Positions 1 through 13,800 are shown, counted from the first letter of the stretch. The stretch: 64,000 nucleotides of DNA from Aphis gossypii (GCF_020184175.1 NC_065531.1:60714806-60778805); one strand, 5' to 3'. Notes: generated by a model from the letters alone, not told the origin. Numbers and translations are program-made.

Positions 1-119
1 TCTACAAATATGTGTTTAGATTTTAGTTATTGAAACCATAAATATTAAAATATAATATTATGTTATATTACCTTAACAGATACGACATCCTTAAATCCTT
101 TTAATATAATATGTATTGT

Positions 120-240
120 TCTGAATACGAGTAATACGACTGACTACTGACTAACCTCCCCGTGTGTCGGCCTGCGGCTCAGCCGGACGCTGATGAATCG
201 CCTAGTCAGCGGATTCCTGTCGATCAACACACTATTCTTA
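120..240. other. Short GC-rich island, nature unknown
   Basis: About 100 bp of clearly GC-rich, CpG-containing sequence stands out against AT-rich flanks. In this window such islands otherwise mark 5' ends of genes. One plus-strand frame is open through the island and becomes hydrophobic after it, and no start, splice pair or known motif could be fixed. It could be a promoter or exon of a gene lying off the left edge, or a transposon scrap. Confidence 0.25.
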
Positions 241-559
241 TGGGTACTGTTAATATTATATTATATATTTATATGAGAACATAATATAATATAATATTAT
301 TCAGGTGTTCACAACAATATATTCAAATATAGTAATGTACAGGCCTAAAGAGTAAAGGTACATCATTGATATTATTTTGTTTTATATATCAATATAATCA
401 CATATTTAAATTATAATTGTTTTTAATGATATATTATTATTAATTTTTAATTATTGTCTTATTAAAATTACTAAAAAACTACATATTTAGGCTAGGAATG
501 TCTTTTTTAATTTAAAAATATTAAAAAATAAAAAAATATTTATACAATTAGGTATATAT

Positions 560-1950
560 TATTTCTAATATAAATAACCGGACATGATGAGAAGAAGAAA
601 GAAGTCTATAGATAACTATAAATTTTATTTTATTCATCTATACACATATAGGAGACCCCCCCCCCTATTCACTCATCAACACCCAGACCAAACCGCTGAG
701 TCTAAAGACTTGAAATTTTGAGACTAAGGAAAGAATTTTTTAAAATTCGACCTCTAAGGGGGTAAAATTAAATTATTTTTTAATCACAAAGTAGGTAATT
801 TATAGTTTTTCGTTATTTAAATGAATAACATATACACATATATAGGACATAGTTATATGCATAAAAAAAACTAAATAAAATGTTTTAAAGTTTTGTATTT
901 TCTAGAAAATGGCAAAATGCTAATATTATTATTATTCAATAAGTGTTTTGACTGTTTTGAGTCACTTCAATTATTTTTTTCTAAATTATAGTAATAAATA
1001 AAAATACAATTTGAAAAACACTAATGTTGCGTAAAGATTCCTGTTTTCTGACAAATGTTATAGTTTTTTAAAATAATTTAAAAAAAAATTCAGTTAAATT
1101 GTTTTATCTAACTTGGACTTTCTATAAGTTTTTGATTTTGTTCTACTGGTTCTAGTTCTGAAAGTATTATATTTATATTTTATATTAGAACTTTAAATTA
1201 TTCTATATTCATAACTGAATTTTAGATTCTGAACGGAGCAATTAATGTATTAATTTTACAATAATGTGATTTTGTTTTTATTATTATTATTCGTGTTTGT
1301 ACATGATAAGTTAACGAAATAATTTTTTGATGCATAACTTCAGAGGTAGTTTTTGATAGAAAATTGAATATTCTTGGTATTTTATGGAGGTCAAAAGTAA
1401 CAAATTCCCAGTATTTCCTACAAAAAGTAACGGATGAACGAGAATTTTTACGCAAAAACTGTTTTCGAATTTTTTTTTATTTTGCTGTAATTCAAGAATA
1501 AATTACTGTAAATACTTGAAATTTTCACTGAACTTGACTAATTATATTAGTGCTACGTATACACGATAACATTTTAAAAATTGACTCTTTTGAGTTATTT
1601 ATAGATAGTTTTGGCCAAAAAACTAAATGGAAGGTCTTATCCTATTCATGAGATGTATACGACAATATATTATGTATTTCTTAACAAAATCTTCCAAAAA
1701 ATCACGCGTAAAATAATGATTTAGTAGGTATCAGTAATAGTTTTAGATTTTTGTTATTGTTAAAAATTACTAGTCATAGAAATATGAAACATACACCAGT
1801 TGTTTAAATTGGCATTTTCTGTACCTAAATGATTTAATTTTCAGATCATTAAAACCACCTTTTTTCACCACCCAGTTTAAAATATAATTTTGTATATTAT
1901 TATATCCTAGGCTGACAAATCATCTCCGTTCAGAATCGTTTTTCGTTTAC
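560..1950. repeat. Degenerate interspersed repeat related to the 22.3-kb element
   Basis: AT-rich repeat without coding capacity. The part at about 1440-1540, read on the minus strand, matches part of the hAT-type element at 22319-23086: both carry a segment reading 'gaaaatttcaagtatttaca' followed by a run of A and a 'tcgaaaac'-like motif. Short inverted motifs (ctgaacggag near 1229 and ctccgttcag near 1925) bracket an inner part of roughly 700 bp. No terminal repeats of the 22-kb type are visible here, so the ends are approximate and this is an old or truncated copy. Confidence 0.45.
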
Positions 1951-2253
1951 AATAATAGGTAGGTACCTATAATTGGATTCAAATTTAACTACACGACACC
2001 TAATATATTGCAGAGCGGTACTCATTTGACCACACTTTTTTATTTATTAATGTTTATAAGAACATGGAAAATCCAATATTATTATGTATTGAATTATTTT
2101 ATGTCGTGTTAATATTATTTATTATCATGTTTTCTATACTTTTGATATAAATTTAAGTATTGAACAAATGAACAGTTCTATTTTTAGTCGTTAGAGATAT
2201 GAAACTGGAGCGTAATGTACAGTATGGGTACATCGTACATGTGTACCATAGAA

Positions 2254-2393
2254 CAGCAGTTCCCAACCTGGGGTACGCGAAAAAATTATTTTTCGTTTAT
2301 TTATATTCTCAATTGATATTTGGGGGGAGGTACGTGAAATAGTGATGAGAGAGGTCAAGGGGTACGTGAATGAAAAAAGGTTGAGAACCGCTG
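2254..2393. mobile_element. hAT-type MITE (140 bp) with perfect 8-bp target duplication
   Basis: The ends form imperfect terminal inverted repeats: the left starts cagcagttcccaacct, and the reverse complement of the right end starts cagcggttctcaacct (14 of 16 match). The element is flanked on both sides by ccatagaa (2246-2253 and 2394-2401), an exact 8-bp duplication as made by hAT transposases. It is too short to encode a transposase, so it is non-autonomous. The intact duplication suggests a fairly recent insertion. Confidence 0.88.
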
Positions 2394-2800
2394 CCATAGA
2401 AATAGAATCATAATTTATGTAGTGGTACGCAAAAAAAATTGTTTAGAAACCTCTGTTCTATAGGTAGGTACTATTAAATATCTACAAGATTATATTATAT
2501 ATAGTGTATAGATTAAACTGATTAAAAAAGTAAGATGTATGATTTATAATTTGTAATTACAATTTACAGACACAAGCATTGGTACTCATGTTATTGCTAT
2601 AAGATAATATTGTAATAATGAAAATGCCTGAATCAGGTTTTTAATTTCCAATTTGTGGAAAAGTGCTAAACAATAATCAGGTAACTCCAACATATTATGT
2701 AAATTATTTTCTATGAAAAATCTAACATAAATTACAGAAAATTCAAGTATAAAACTTATAACTCTTGATTAGTTTTTATAAATGGATGGAATAAAACAGG

Positions 2801-3106
2801 ATGCTTAAATACCAAATTGACAACTTAAATTTCTTCAAAGAATGGCTCACTACACTAACATACAGAAAACACAATTATGAATTAAAAAAGCGTATTAAAA
2901 TAATGATCCCTAGAAAAAGTAGACGCATAATTCAATTTCAAAATCTACAAATTACACGTGAACATATTTGTTCTAACCTGTTTCATTGTACTAGAGCAGT
3001 AGCGCCAGTAGCAACTGTCATAATTTGTTACTTAACACCCCTATTATTAGATATCTTAATATCTATAAATTATAAATCTGTCAACAAAGCATTATCTAAA
3101 AAATAA
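2801..3106 (+). CDS. Hypothetical small single-pass membrane protein (101 aa)
   Basis: An open frame of 101 codons, longer than expected by chance in DNA this AT-rich. The N-terminal 60 residues are strongly basic (KKRIKIM, RKSRRI); residues about 66-90 form one hydrophobic stretch (VAPVATVIICYLTPLLLDIL) that could cross a membrane; the C-terminus is again basic. A weak acceptor-like AG lies just before the ATG. I recognise no family. It lies downstream of, and on the opposite strand to, the TPR-like gene. It could be a real short gene, a transposon-derived frame, or chance. Confidence 0.3.
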   Translation: MLKYQIDNLNFFKEWLTTLTYRKHNYELKKRIKIMIPRKSRRIIQFQNLQITREHICSNLFHCTRAVAPVATVIICYLTPLLLDILISINYKSVNKALSKK

Positions 3107-3935
3107 AAATACATAACTAATAACAGTTAACAATTTTTAAAACTAAAAAGTAATTAAACATCCAATGATTCAGTTGTATGCTTATATTTTGGTCCCTTGA
3201 ACATACTTTAATGTCCTTTGATTGGTTCTTTACAACTTGGTATTTTTTAATAAAATATTTACATTGAAAAAATATTCAGATTCATTCTTAACTGCACGAC
3301 TCCCAAATTATTATTTTTATAAGCTCTTGTCAAGTATTACAATGGAATACTATACATTTAAATTGCACATTCTTAATTTGTTTTAAATATGAGAAAGAAA
3401 AGTATTAAATTATAATAACTCACATCACAAATATTTTTAACCTCAAGAACCTTTTTTTTGAGGAAGGGAAGAAGTAAAGTTCAGTCTGAGATATACCAAA
3501 AATGCTCAGTAAGACTTTAAAAATTAGAATTCATCAATTGCTGTCATTGCCTCATCATAAACACTAATAAAAATAATATTTTAAATCTACTTATCTATAT
3601 ACATAAATACTTAATAATATGTTACATAAATATTTGTGTCCAAATGTATGAAACTATATTATACACTATATACAGCTTCAAAGCAGTGAACTCTTTTTAT
3701 AATTATTTCCATAACTGAATATATTTTAAATTATAATAATAAAATGAAAAAGAAAAAAAGAAATTTTTAATAATTATTTAATATTGAACCAGATTACAAA
3801 CATGTTTTTAAAATGTATTAAATTATTTAATAAAAATATGGTATAATTATAGATACATTTAATTTCTGACAATATGATGAAATAACATAGTATCTTTTAA
3901 TAAAATAAAATAACAATAAACAAAATTAGCTAAAT
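3107..3935. other. Probable 3' region of the TPR-like gene; nothing else seen
   Basis: AT-rich sequence after the stop codon of the minus-strand gene at 3936. No open frame or repeat with clear ends is seen. Part of it is presumably the 3'UTR of that gene; I could not fix a polyadenylation site. Confidence 0.4.
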
Positions 3936-6900
3936 CTATTTTTCTTTTGATTTAAGCTGAGCAGAATTTTTTTTTTGCTTAGGTTTTGGATTTTGTGGTT
4001 TTATTTGGGGTGTTAAACTAAGTAATGGTGGTGTATGTGAAGGACCCTGAAATGGATTCGATTGTAATGGTGAGCTAAAGTTTGCATGGTTTTGATTGAA
4101 ATAAGTATTAAGATCACCAGAAGATACATTAGACGAATTAAACCGTGATTGTGTGTTAGATAAAATGTTTTGATATAATTGTTGGGTGTAACGGTGTACT
4201 TCTGAATTCCTTTCTAAACATTTTTTCAAACTCTCCACACTTAAATTTTTAGAGAAATTAAGTCCAGCTCCTTTTTCATTAGAAGAATTTAAAACTTTCT
4301 CCACTTTGACTTTCATTTGATTGACATCATTTGCTTTTGACTTTGGCTGTGGTTTTTTATTTTGTGCTTTTGGCTGTGGTTTTGTATTTTGTGTTTTTTC
4401 TGAGGTATTTTTATTATTTTTAGATTGATAATTTGAAATTTTTTCTTTTTTATTCAATTCCACATTGTTAGTAAATACTTTAGGACCTTTTGTTTGCAAG
4501 TGCTTTGCTTTACGATTTTTTTTTTTAATATTTTTATCAACACTTTCGCTATCTGAAGATTCAGTTTCACTTTGCACTGATGCCTTTAAAATTGTAGATT
4601 TGACATTTGAATCAACAATAAGCTTACTTTTCATGGATGAGTCAACTTCTTTAATTTTTAAATTACATGTTTCCATAATTTTAGCTAATGTTTTAAAAAA
4701 ATACAGCATATCATCAGAAGAAGTACCACTTAAATTTGTAGCCAATCTGATTTCATTACAAATAAGCTCTGATAAATTAAATGGCTTTGAACCAAACAAT
4801 GAAGAATGTTTCTGAAACAAATAAAATACTTATAAGAAGTTATATAAGGGAGTAGAACCTCTTGCATCATACTAGTATTAGTTATACTATAGGTTGAAGT
4901 AATTTTACGAAAATAAGTTGCATATATTACAAAATAATAATTATAGTTTAATATTATAAATGACTGTAAGTGCATTTTAAGATAGTACTTTTATACCATA
5001 GAATGGTGTGAAAAGAATATTTGTATTAATAGCTTAAAATAAAACATATTATAATAATTTTATACTAAAAAAATTTATTACAATTTTCCGAGTTAAACAT
5101 TTATTTAATCAATAAATGAAAAAAAAAAAATTCAAATATTTAGAAAATTAAAACAAGTTCTTATACACTTGGCAAAATTATGAAAGTTAAATTTTTGAGT
5201 TATAGCAAATAATAAAATCTTTGGCAATTTAATTGTTTTTCCTAATCATTTTTAAGTTCTATAGAATTTTGGCTTTGACCGCATAATGTAGTCACTTAAT
5301 AAAATTTACTACTATAAACCACTAATAAAGTTTCCAAAAAGAGGTTTTTTGATTATATTTAGATCAGAAATTAAATTAAATTGAATAGAATAACTAGTAT
5401 TTTTTTTTGCATAATTAATTGATTTCTAATTAACTACATTAATAATAATAAAGTATTATAGATAAATAATTTGCTAGTTATGTATAGTCAGAAAATCTTA
5501 CCTAAAACATGTCAAAATTACTATATTTTTAAAAATATTTAAGAAAAATACTTACTGTAATTATATCATTATTGGTAATTCCTGGTATTTCTATCAACTT
5601 AATAAACTCTTCAACACTCGATTTTAGATTGTTTGTAAATAATATTGTATAAGAACATAGTTGAGCTATAATTTTTGATTTATCAAGGCCATCATATTTA
5701 GGAATTAAATCAGTGAGGCAAGTAATAGGATTTTCCCCATTTTTTTGTTTTTTTACAATAAATTCAAAATCAATTTCTAATTTAGATTTTTTCTTCTTCA
5801 ACGGTGGTTGATTTTGTTTTGTTGTTTCATTATTTTTAGGTTTCTGTTTATTAGACTAAAAAAAAAAAAAAAACAACTAAAACATGTTATGAAAATTAAC
5901 TAACAATATATCTTACAATATCTTTATAAGCCTGAACTGTGTTTTCAATTGCTCGTAAAACAGTTGGATCATTTGGTGCCATTTCAAAGGCTTTTGTTAA
6001 GTATTGTTTTCCCAAATTAAAATCACGAACCATAATTGGAAGAGTCATTAATATTCTAGCGCAGTTAACTACCAAGAGAGGGTCTTTTGGGTCCTTGCTT
6101 ATTATAGCTCTAAAATAAAATAAATAATTATATTTCTATAAAAAAAAAGAATAGAATTTTAATTACAGGTCATTTGTGAAATATTTAGAACTAATATTTT
6201 AAAGTTTTATTTTTATTAAGAAGTAAATAATAATCTCTATAGTTATACTACAGTTATGCTGTTTTATGATTATATGCCAAAATCATTCATAACAATAGAA
6301 AATTATACTTGAAAAGTAATTTTATATAAATAATGAATCCTGATAGATTTACATACTTGATCATTTTAACAATTTTTTTGTTGTCTTGTAAATTTTTTTT
6401 TATCAAAGATTTATCATTTTTGTTTTTATTATTATGAAAACTTCCAATTGTAGTTTCTCTAAACAGAACAATTTCATGATATTTGAAAAGTACATTAATT
6501 CCATTAAACAAAATATTTGCTTGATTAATTGCATTAATTTCATTTTCAGTTGGAACTGATTTATAAGACTGTAAGAATTGTCTTTGAGCTGTTAACGCAA
6601 GTGAATGAATATAAAACCAATGAGAAATTTTAGGATCTAAATCACATGCTTTCTTAGCTGTCTCACAAGCTTTTTTTAAATAGCTTGGATTTCCATATTC
6701 AATTAACACAGCTGCACGTATTGCATGTATAGCTGCTCTTGATTTAGAATCCATTACGGCCAATAAAACAATATCATCCAATAACTGAAAAAAATAAATA
6801 AAACTAAGATATTTTGGTATTATGCTGTAATATAATATCAGTTTACACTTTTTCAAAATAAAATGTATAGCATAACAATTCTTGACTTCATGGTTACCTA

Positions 6901-9900
6901 TTGATTATACAGGATCATCAACACATGAAATTTCCTATTAGTGATCATAAGAAAAATATTTATAAGGAATGCAAAAAAATGTAATACTTTATTTGAGGGT
7001 TATAACTTGAAAATGTTTAGAAGCAGTGTTATAAAGAATGAATATATCTTTCTTCCAATTTAAACTTTTCAAATACTCAAATGTTACAATATTTTTATAA
7101 TATATCTTTATAACATATATTATTATAATTATGAATGCACCAATACACCTTTTACCTATATCTAATACTCCAAATATATGCCAAACATATGTTACTTTTT
7201 TGAACCCTGGTACCCTGAACCAACATTAAAATAAAACTAATACCAACAATTTATATTTACTACCTAATTAGTAGTTACCAATCGGATATTATATTTATTT
7301 TACTATTTCAGTCTTTAATAGTTTTTTAAAACATTTCAATAATATGCACCTGAAAAACACCGAAATATCACTAAAAATTGGTAAATATGCAAAATAAAAT
7401 TGTTAATAAAATGTTTTTTTATTAAAGAATTTTTAGATTTTTTTGAAAAAAATACATTTATTGTTTTAGTATTTGTATACTTTATTCAGTTTATTTCCTT
7501 TATTGTATAAAAATATGTCTATAAATAGTACTCAAAACTAAATTAGCAAAATAGCACTAAAAACTATAAATATGCACAAATTAGCAAAATATAGTTTCTT
7601 ACACGTCATGAGGAAAGTGTGAAACAAATTTTTATCCTACTTTTGATGTTAAATAACTTATAAAATAAATATGTACTTTTTTGATTAAAATAACTTATTA
7701 TCAATTTTTTTTTTTTTTTTTTGGCAATAAGAATATTAAGAATACCTAGATTTTTATTAAGTAAGTTCATGAGGGCAATAACTTTTAGCTTATTATTTGA
7801 GACAAAGTCAAATTTAAAACAAACCCTGTGGAGTTTTTAACAACAGCTCAATAATTGGTATTTTGCATTGTAATTACTACCAATTTTGTTAACTTCAAAT
7901 AGTACACTATTGATTTGATAAACCTCAAAAGACACATTTATAACTTATTTTTATTTATGTTGATTTTTGAAGAGAGATGTAGATTCTGAATTACTGCACA
8001 TAATATAGGTTTATTATCTTTTAACTAATAGGTATGATATTCAGTATTGTTCTATTTTAAAAGAGAGATTGTTTGTTTGTAAGAATTAGGATTTTTTATT
8101 TGTTTTAAGGTCAATTTATAGTTGAAATGCAAAATTATCATAAGTTTAATCCGTGTAGAGTAAGTCAGGAAAATTGAATATTTCTTTTATATAAATAGGT
8201 GATGGAGATTTATTTGAAATGTGCTTTGGAATCTTTATTAGCATAGGAGTATCCTCTTCTAGATTGACTATAAGTGAATCACTTTGATTAATCCATAACG
8301 GTCGATAGTTCTATATAATTTTATTCTATGTGATTGAATATCAAGAGAGACCAGGGTAGGGTAAGAGTGTTAGATTGAAAAACTTGAATATTCTTTAAGT
8401 TTAAATAGTTTAATAATAGGTTAATTCACAATTTTTAAAACTAACAACATAAAATTGGTTTTATTAAACGCAAATTTTATAAATTTTTATACATGTAAGA
8501 CAAAGACAACAGATGCAAGTGTGGCATTTTCTCAAACACCCAACTACCCAAGTAATACTATTGTGTAAAAAACATTATACAATACTCATAATCAACATAA
8601 AAATCTTCTCATACCAAAACAAGAAGTGTTTGGTTTAAATATAACTAATACATAATATTTAAAATAAAACATACTTTAAAATTTTAATTGTTATAATGAG
8701 AATAATTAATAAATAATACCTAATTAAAATTATCAGCTTACCCATTTACATTCTCCAGTAAGATTTGTAGCAAATAACATATGAATGAAAGTGGCCTTCA
8801 TAATATGTTGAAGACCAGTTTTAATAGATAAATAAAACTCATCAGTACCTTTATCTAATTCTTCAAGCCATTTCCCAATTTCCAATATTTTCATTTGGGC
8901 TAATTCAGGCTCACCATTATGAAATAATTCATAAGAAATAATTAAATTACCTATAAACCTAAGAATAACAAACATTAATATTGTTCAACCATAGAACCAA
9001 ATATATTATAAATCATAGTTTTGAATAGTAGACTAAAATTAAATAGAAACAGATTAAAAACTTAAAACTCATCTTAATAAGGTCCATGTGAGGAGTAAAC
9101 CGTTTCACGAATGTATACCGATGACAATGTTGTTAATGGTAAATGCATGAATTTTGATACATTTTAGTTAGGACACGGTTTACTACTCTTGTGGGCTGGA
9201 GTTTAAATAAATGTTTTTCAATTTTATTATATTAACTATATATTAAATTAATATACCAATAATATAGTAAACCTTATACATAGCACACATATTTTAACAT
9301 ACTATATAATTTATTTAAATAAACAAAAATAATAAAATGATAATCATATCTATTAGAATATAAAAAAATTTATGAGAATAAAATACATAGAGTAATTCAA
9401 AATAAAGAGTTTCTACTTTCCTAGTAGAATTTGTTGTAAATTATTTAAAATTGTTTTTTTTTTTTAACTATGAGCAAGTAAACACCATCTTTTGAGTCCT
9501 TAATTAAGCAATCTAAGGCAATTTCCTAGATTTTATTGAATGATAGGTTAGTGAGTAGTTTTGTATATTTTAAAATTAGTAATGGGCGAATACAAAAATT
9601 ATAATTCAATGAAGATACTAAGGTATTTGATATTTAGAAGTGTCTAGTACTCTAGTTATAACATATTGAAGTACATTGCCATAAATTAAAAACTATTAGT
9701 TAATTAAAAGTGAATTTGACTTGTCTTAAATTATAATGTACACTTGGTATTTTATTCAAATTATTTATTAAAACTTACCTACCTTTCTAGTGTAAATTCA
9801 GATAAAGATAAATTTAAGTTGTATTCTCCATATTTATTCCGTATGTGTAAAATAAAATTTTTCTTTTTTGACTTTACATTCCACGTAAATAAACATTGAA

Positions 9901-10261
9901 GACTATTTATTCTATTCACAGTTTTTTTTATATTGGGATCCTCAATTGTAGCAACATCTATTTGGTTTTCTCCAATAGAGCTTACTTCACTTTTAGTGTC
10001 GTCAAAATATTCAACTGAAGCATTATCATTTAAATGTTCTGGATGATTATCAATGATAGACAATGACTCAATAGCATCAATAACATCGTCTTTTGTCACA
10101 GAACAACTATCTGAATTATCTTTGATCTCATCCAATTCATTTAGCATGTGTTTAACATCTTTAGAAGTAATTTTAACTGTTTCAGATTCCTCCACAATCG
10201 ATTCCTTCTTAGCGTTCATTTCGGATTTATCAAGAAGTGTTTTATACATTGTAGCAAACAT
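3936..10261 (-). CDS. TPR-like repeat protein with Lys/Asn-rich tail, family not recognised (830 aa)
   Basis: Six coding exons join in phase: 9783-10261, 8742-8958, 6357-6784, 5917-6109, 5556-5855 and 3936-4811, all with GT-AG introns, giving 830 codons plus stop. Residues 1-160 are acidic and Ser/Thr-rich, probably disordered at first. Residues about 160-440 are helical and contain TPR-like units: one around ACETAKKACDLDPKISHWF, another around LTKAFEMAPNDPTVLRA, each with the spaced Ala and Asp-Pro typical of TPRs. Residues about 440-470 are Lys-rich; 470-570 look helical again; the rest is low-complexity, with a short tandem duplication (TKPQPKAQNKKPQPK). No signal peptide or membrane segment is seen. 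The ATG at 10261 follows an in-frame acceptor-like site and is the first Met. TPR domains usually hold other proteins; partner and pathway are unknown. The gene model is well supported by phase, its function is not. Confidence 0.8.
9080..9200. repeat. Possible small MITE in intron 1 of the TPR-like gene
   Basis: Inverted copies of agtaaaccgt lie at 9094-9103 and 9175-9184, with weaker pairing outward for about 15 more bases. There is no clear target duplication, so the ends are approximate. Confidence 0.35.
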
Positions 10262-10800
10262 TTTTATTGCTGAATGATAAAAACTTTTTAAAAACAAAGA
10301 AACTAGTTAGTAGGATTATAATAATAATTAATAAATATATTATCAACAATATTTAACTTTTTATTTTGATACTTACAACTAGAAAATGACTAATAACTGT
10401 TTAAATCGAATTCTCTTCAAAACCGTTATCTATTACAAATTCACAATATGTAATAGTTATAACTTACAACGTTACAAGTACAACTAATAACTAATATATG
10501 TGTAGCGTAACTATGTTTAAACGTCAACAAAATGTTTTTAAAATAGTTCACGAAAATAAGTAATTAAATAATAATGTTAAATTGTTAGTTAATATTTATT
10601 ATCAGCATAATATAAACGATAACTGATAATAAGGCTAGTAAACCTATTGTAAAAATACTTGAGTGGTCGCGAGTCTCGAGTAACGAGTTATTGAAATCGG
10701 AGCCGAACGTCCGACGAGTCCACACTCCACAACTAACAGTGTTAGTACCACCAAACTATTCTGTGGTACCACTAGTCACTAGTCAGTAGTAAGGCACAGA
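10262..10800 (-). promoter_or_regulatory. 5'UTR, leader intron and promoter island of the TPR-like gene
   Basis: On the minus strand a good donor (gtaagt, 10376-10371) and an acceptor (ttcattcag, G at 10270) define a probable 107-nt leader intron ending eight bases before the start codon. Upstream, 10650-10760 is GC- and CpG-rich relative to its surroundings, as expected for the promoter and first exon. No TATA box was assigned. Confidence 0.5.
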
Positions 10801-13800
10801 AAGAGAATAACATAATAATATAATATTATTAATATGTTTAATGTTATCATTTGAACAGTTTTGTGGTGACACCACTTCTAAAATCAAATGACAAAAATAA
10901 TATTAATTACTAATATTTATACAACCGAATAAAATAGTAAAATATTATGGTAAAAATGTAAAATACAATATACATATTAAACACCTAAAATGGTATATTT
11001 CGGAATGAATTTAATTACAACTAAGAGTATTCTAATTAATATACTCTAAGATTTTGGCTTGTACATTAGGTAGGTAATATACGATGTACCCATTGTACCC
11101 AACTATATGGTATTTAATAATAACATTAAAAACTAGAAACTAACTAATAACTAATACCTAACCAATTTACAAATATTAATAATGTTATGAATATTAAATA
11201 CACCTTCACATACATTTTGAATTAGAACCAACTATTAGTATAGTTATAGTACCAAAGTATATTAACCATTAACCAGTAACCAGTGAGTCACTAACTTTAA
11301 ATATATTAACTCATTGGTTTTCAACCGGTGTGCCGCGAGCGTCCTTGAAGTGTGCCGAGAAAAATCTATTAATAGTTTTATAAGTATGTATTTACCAATA
11401 TTATTATCGATATTCGGTGATATTATAAGAATAATATTGCTGTGCCGCGAACATTTTGTAAGGAGATGAAGTGTGCTGCATTGTAAAAAAGGTATACTTA
11501 TCTATGGGTTACTGTATTAAGTATTAACCAATAGAAACCAACACGTAGATAAATAATGCAATTTGTTTTCAAAAATTCATAATGACACCAGAATATTCGA
11601 CGGCTACCTACCTTCCTAATTCCTCTATACTAATTCTTATGGACTATGGCATAGTGATGTAAAATTTAAATAAAAGTAAAACTGTTAAATTTGCATATTG
11701 ACTATACAAAAAATATTTGAAGTTGTGAACATGTTTTTTTTTCTTCAGATCTTCACTATCAGTCGTCTGTCGAATTAATCCACAAAAAAGTAGAGGGAAA
11801 AATATTAAACTCGTAATTTCATATAAACCTCTCAATTATAATGATCACATAGCAATAGCAATAATAGCGTCATTAGCATAATATGGCCAAATGACGAGTG
11901 AATGATTACTACTATAGTACTATTGTTATTAGTTATATGTGTTGAGCTCGAAATTGTAAGTATAAATAATGTCAATTATATAAATAGTATAGATAATGAA
12001 AATATGCGAAGAAAACTGAAAAAGTAACTATAAAGTACCTAGATATGCATTCTATTTATCATGAACGCTCGGTTATTCTAATGTTCGTGATATTTATGTA
12101 GGTATTTGATAATTTATAATATTATAATAGTATAGTATATTATACAATATCGGATAAACAATAAACCTACTTGATGAAAAATTAATATTACTTCTGTCTA
12201 CTATAACAAGTTTTACACCAGGAATCAATTGCTTAGGTAGATACTAGGTACATAAACATTGTAAAAAACAACTTGAAAAAAACTGAAACGATTAAAATTA
12301 AAACAAAATTTTAATAGATTCAACTACTCAAGTATAAAATTATCTTAGCTTCAATAATAATACATTTTTTTCTTCAAATAAAATTGATTTATCTTGATAG
12401 ATGTGACAGTTTACCTACTATTTATTTTTGACTCTGACTTACAATCAAATTAATACATTTATTCAACAGAACCAATCTTGTGGTGTTAATTGATCTATTA
12501 TCACTTAAAATTAAGAACATTATCTGTGTTTCAGTGTTTTTACGTTGGGAATTTTATGGTATTTAAATTTTTCATTAAATTATATTATAACATTTTAAAA
12601 TTGTAATATTTTACATAAATAGATACCTCATAAGTCATAACTTTAATAAGAGATGAAAATGTAAATATGAGAATGTATGAGTGTAAACATGTTTTTACAC
12701 TCAGAAAATATTAAGACTAAAAATTGTGTAGATAAATACCTACTAACTACTAATAGCTGAATAACCTGAGTACAGTTTTGAAATAAATTGTACTAGGTAC
12801 TTATTTAATTAAATAATTATCTATATGATTTTTTTAATTACTTCATACGAGTTAAGTTCGTGGTTTGCATACATTTATTTATTGTATTCAAAGATATATC
12901 GTTTGTTTTTTGAACAATATTTCATTCAAAGTTCATCATGTTTTGCACTTTTGCTTATTAATCATTTAACACAATTTGTTTCTTGTATTTTAATTTTAAT
13001 ATGTAGGTATATGCTTTATTTCTACTAGGCAATTATAATAGTATTTAATAAAATTAATCTGCTTCTGAATTCTGATACAATGAAAATAAATAAACAACCC
13101 TTCCAAAGTTCCAAAGTCTCGGCGAATCTTTATGAACATAACTGATATAAGGCATAAAACTATTAACTTTCACTGAAAATTATTCAGTAGTCTCTATTGT
13201 TTCTAAGTTAAAAGTGGACCAAGAAACAGATATTAATAATTAATAAACCTACCTACCTATAATATACTTATATACATTATACAGTCGAGTTTTAATAACT
13301 CGTAAACCTCGATAGTTTAAATTTTTTTTGTCCAAATGGAACTTCTATACACTTAATGTAATGTTTGAAACTCTAAAAATACATAAGTCGATTTAATTTT
13401 TAACTTCCTTTAAATTCGAATTATCAAGACTCGACTGCGTAGAGTGTATAGGTATATGTATAGTATAGCCGTATAGGTATACTAAATAATATAGTACTAT
13501 AGTGCAATTCATGGATTATGTTGACATTTAATTTTTTTTATGGAACTATATTATACAACTTCACCGTCGATATTAATTAGTACCTACTTAAAATATTTTA
13601 CTATACATTTTTATTTTTATTAAATTTAATCTATTTGTTAAGGAAAAATGATAATATGGGAGGGGAGTCCACTAAATATGCTCGTGACTGGGGCCCATAA
13701 AATCTTATCTACTACACTTATAGGTAATCTAATTTTATTGTAATAATTATTATTAAAATAATAATAATTAATTTAGGTGATTAAACTAATTATATTAATT

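Noticed and set aside
1222..1455. 77-codon minus-strand frame at 1.2-1.5 kb
   Set aside because: It lies within the repeat related to the 22.3-kb element; no coding features.
4465..4815. 116-codon plus-strand frame over the last exon of the TPR-like gene
   Set aside because: Antisense shadow; the minus-strand exon has correct phase and a proper acceptor.
10053..10277. 74-codon plus-strand frame over the first exon of the TPR-like gene
   Set aside because: Antisense shadow of a Ser/Asp/Glu-rich coding exon that joins in phase with five more exons.
12825..13028. 67-codon Tyr/Phe/Ile/Leu-rich plus-strand frame
   Set aside because: Residue content is what AT-rich DNA gives by chance; there is no start context, neighbour or motif.
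13650..13710. 'ggggagtcc...ggggcccat' segment resembling the interior of the 28.8-kb MITE
   Set aside because: The match is short and the ends are absent.
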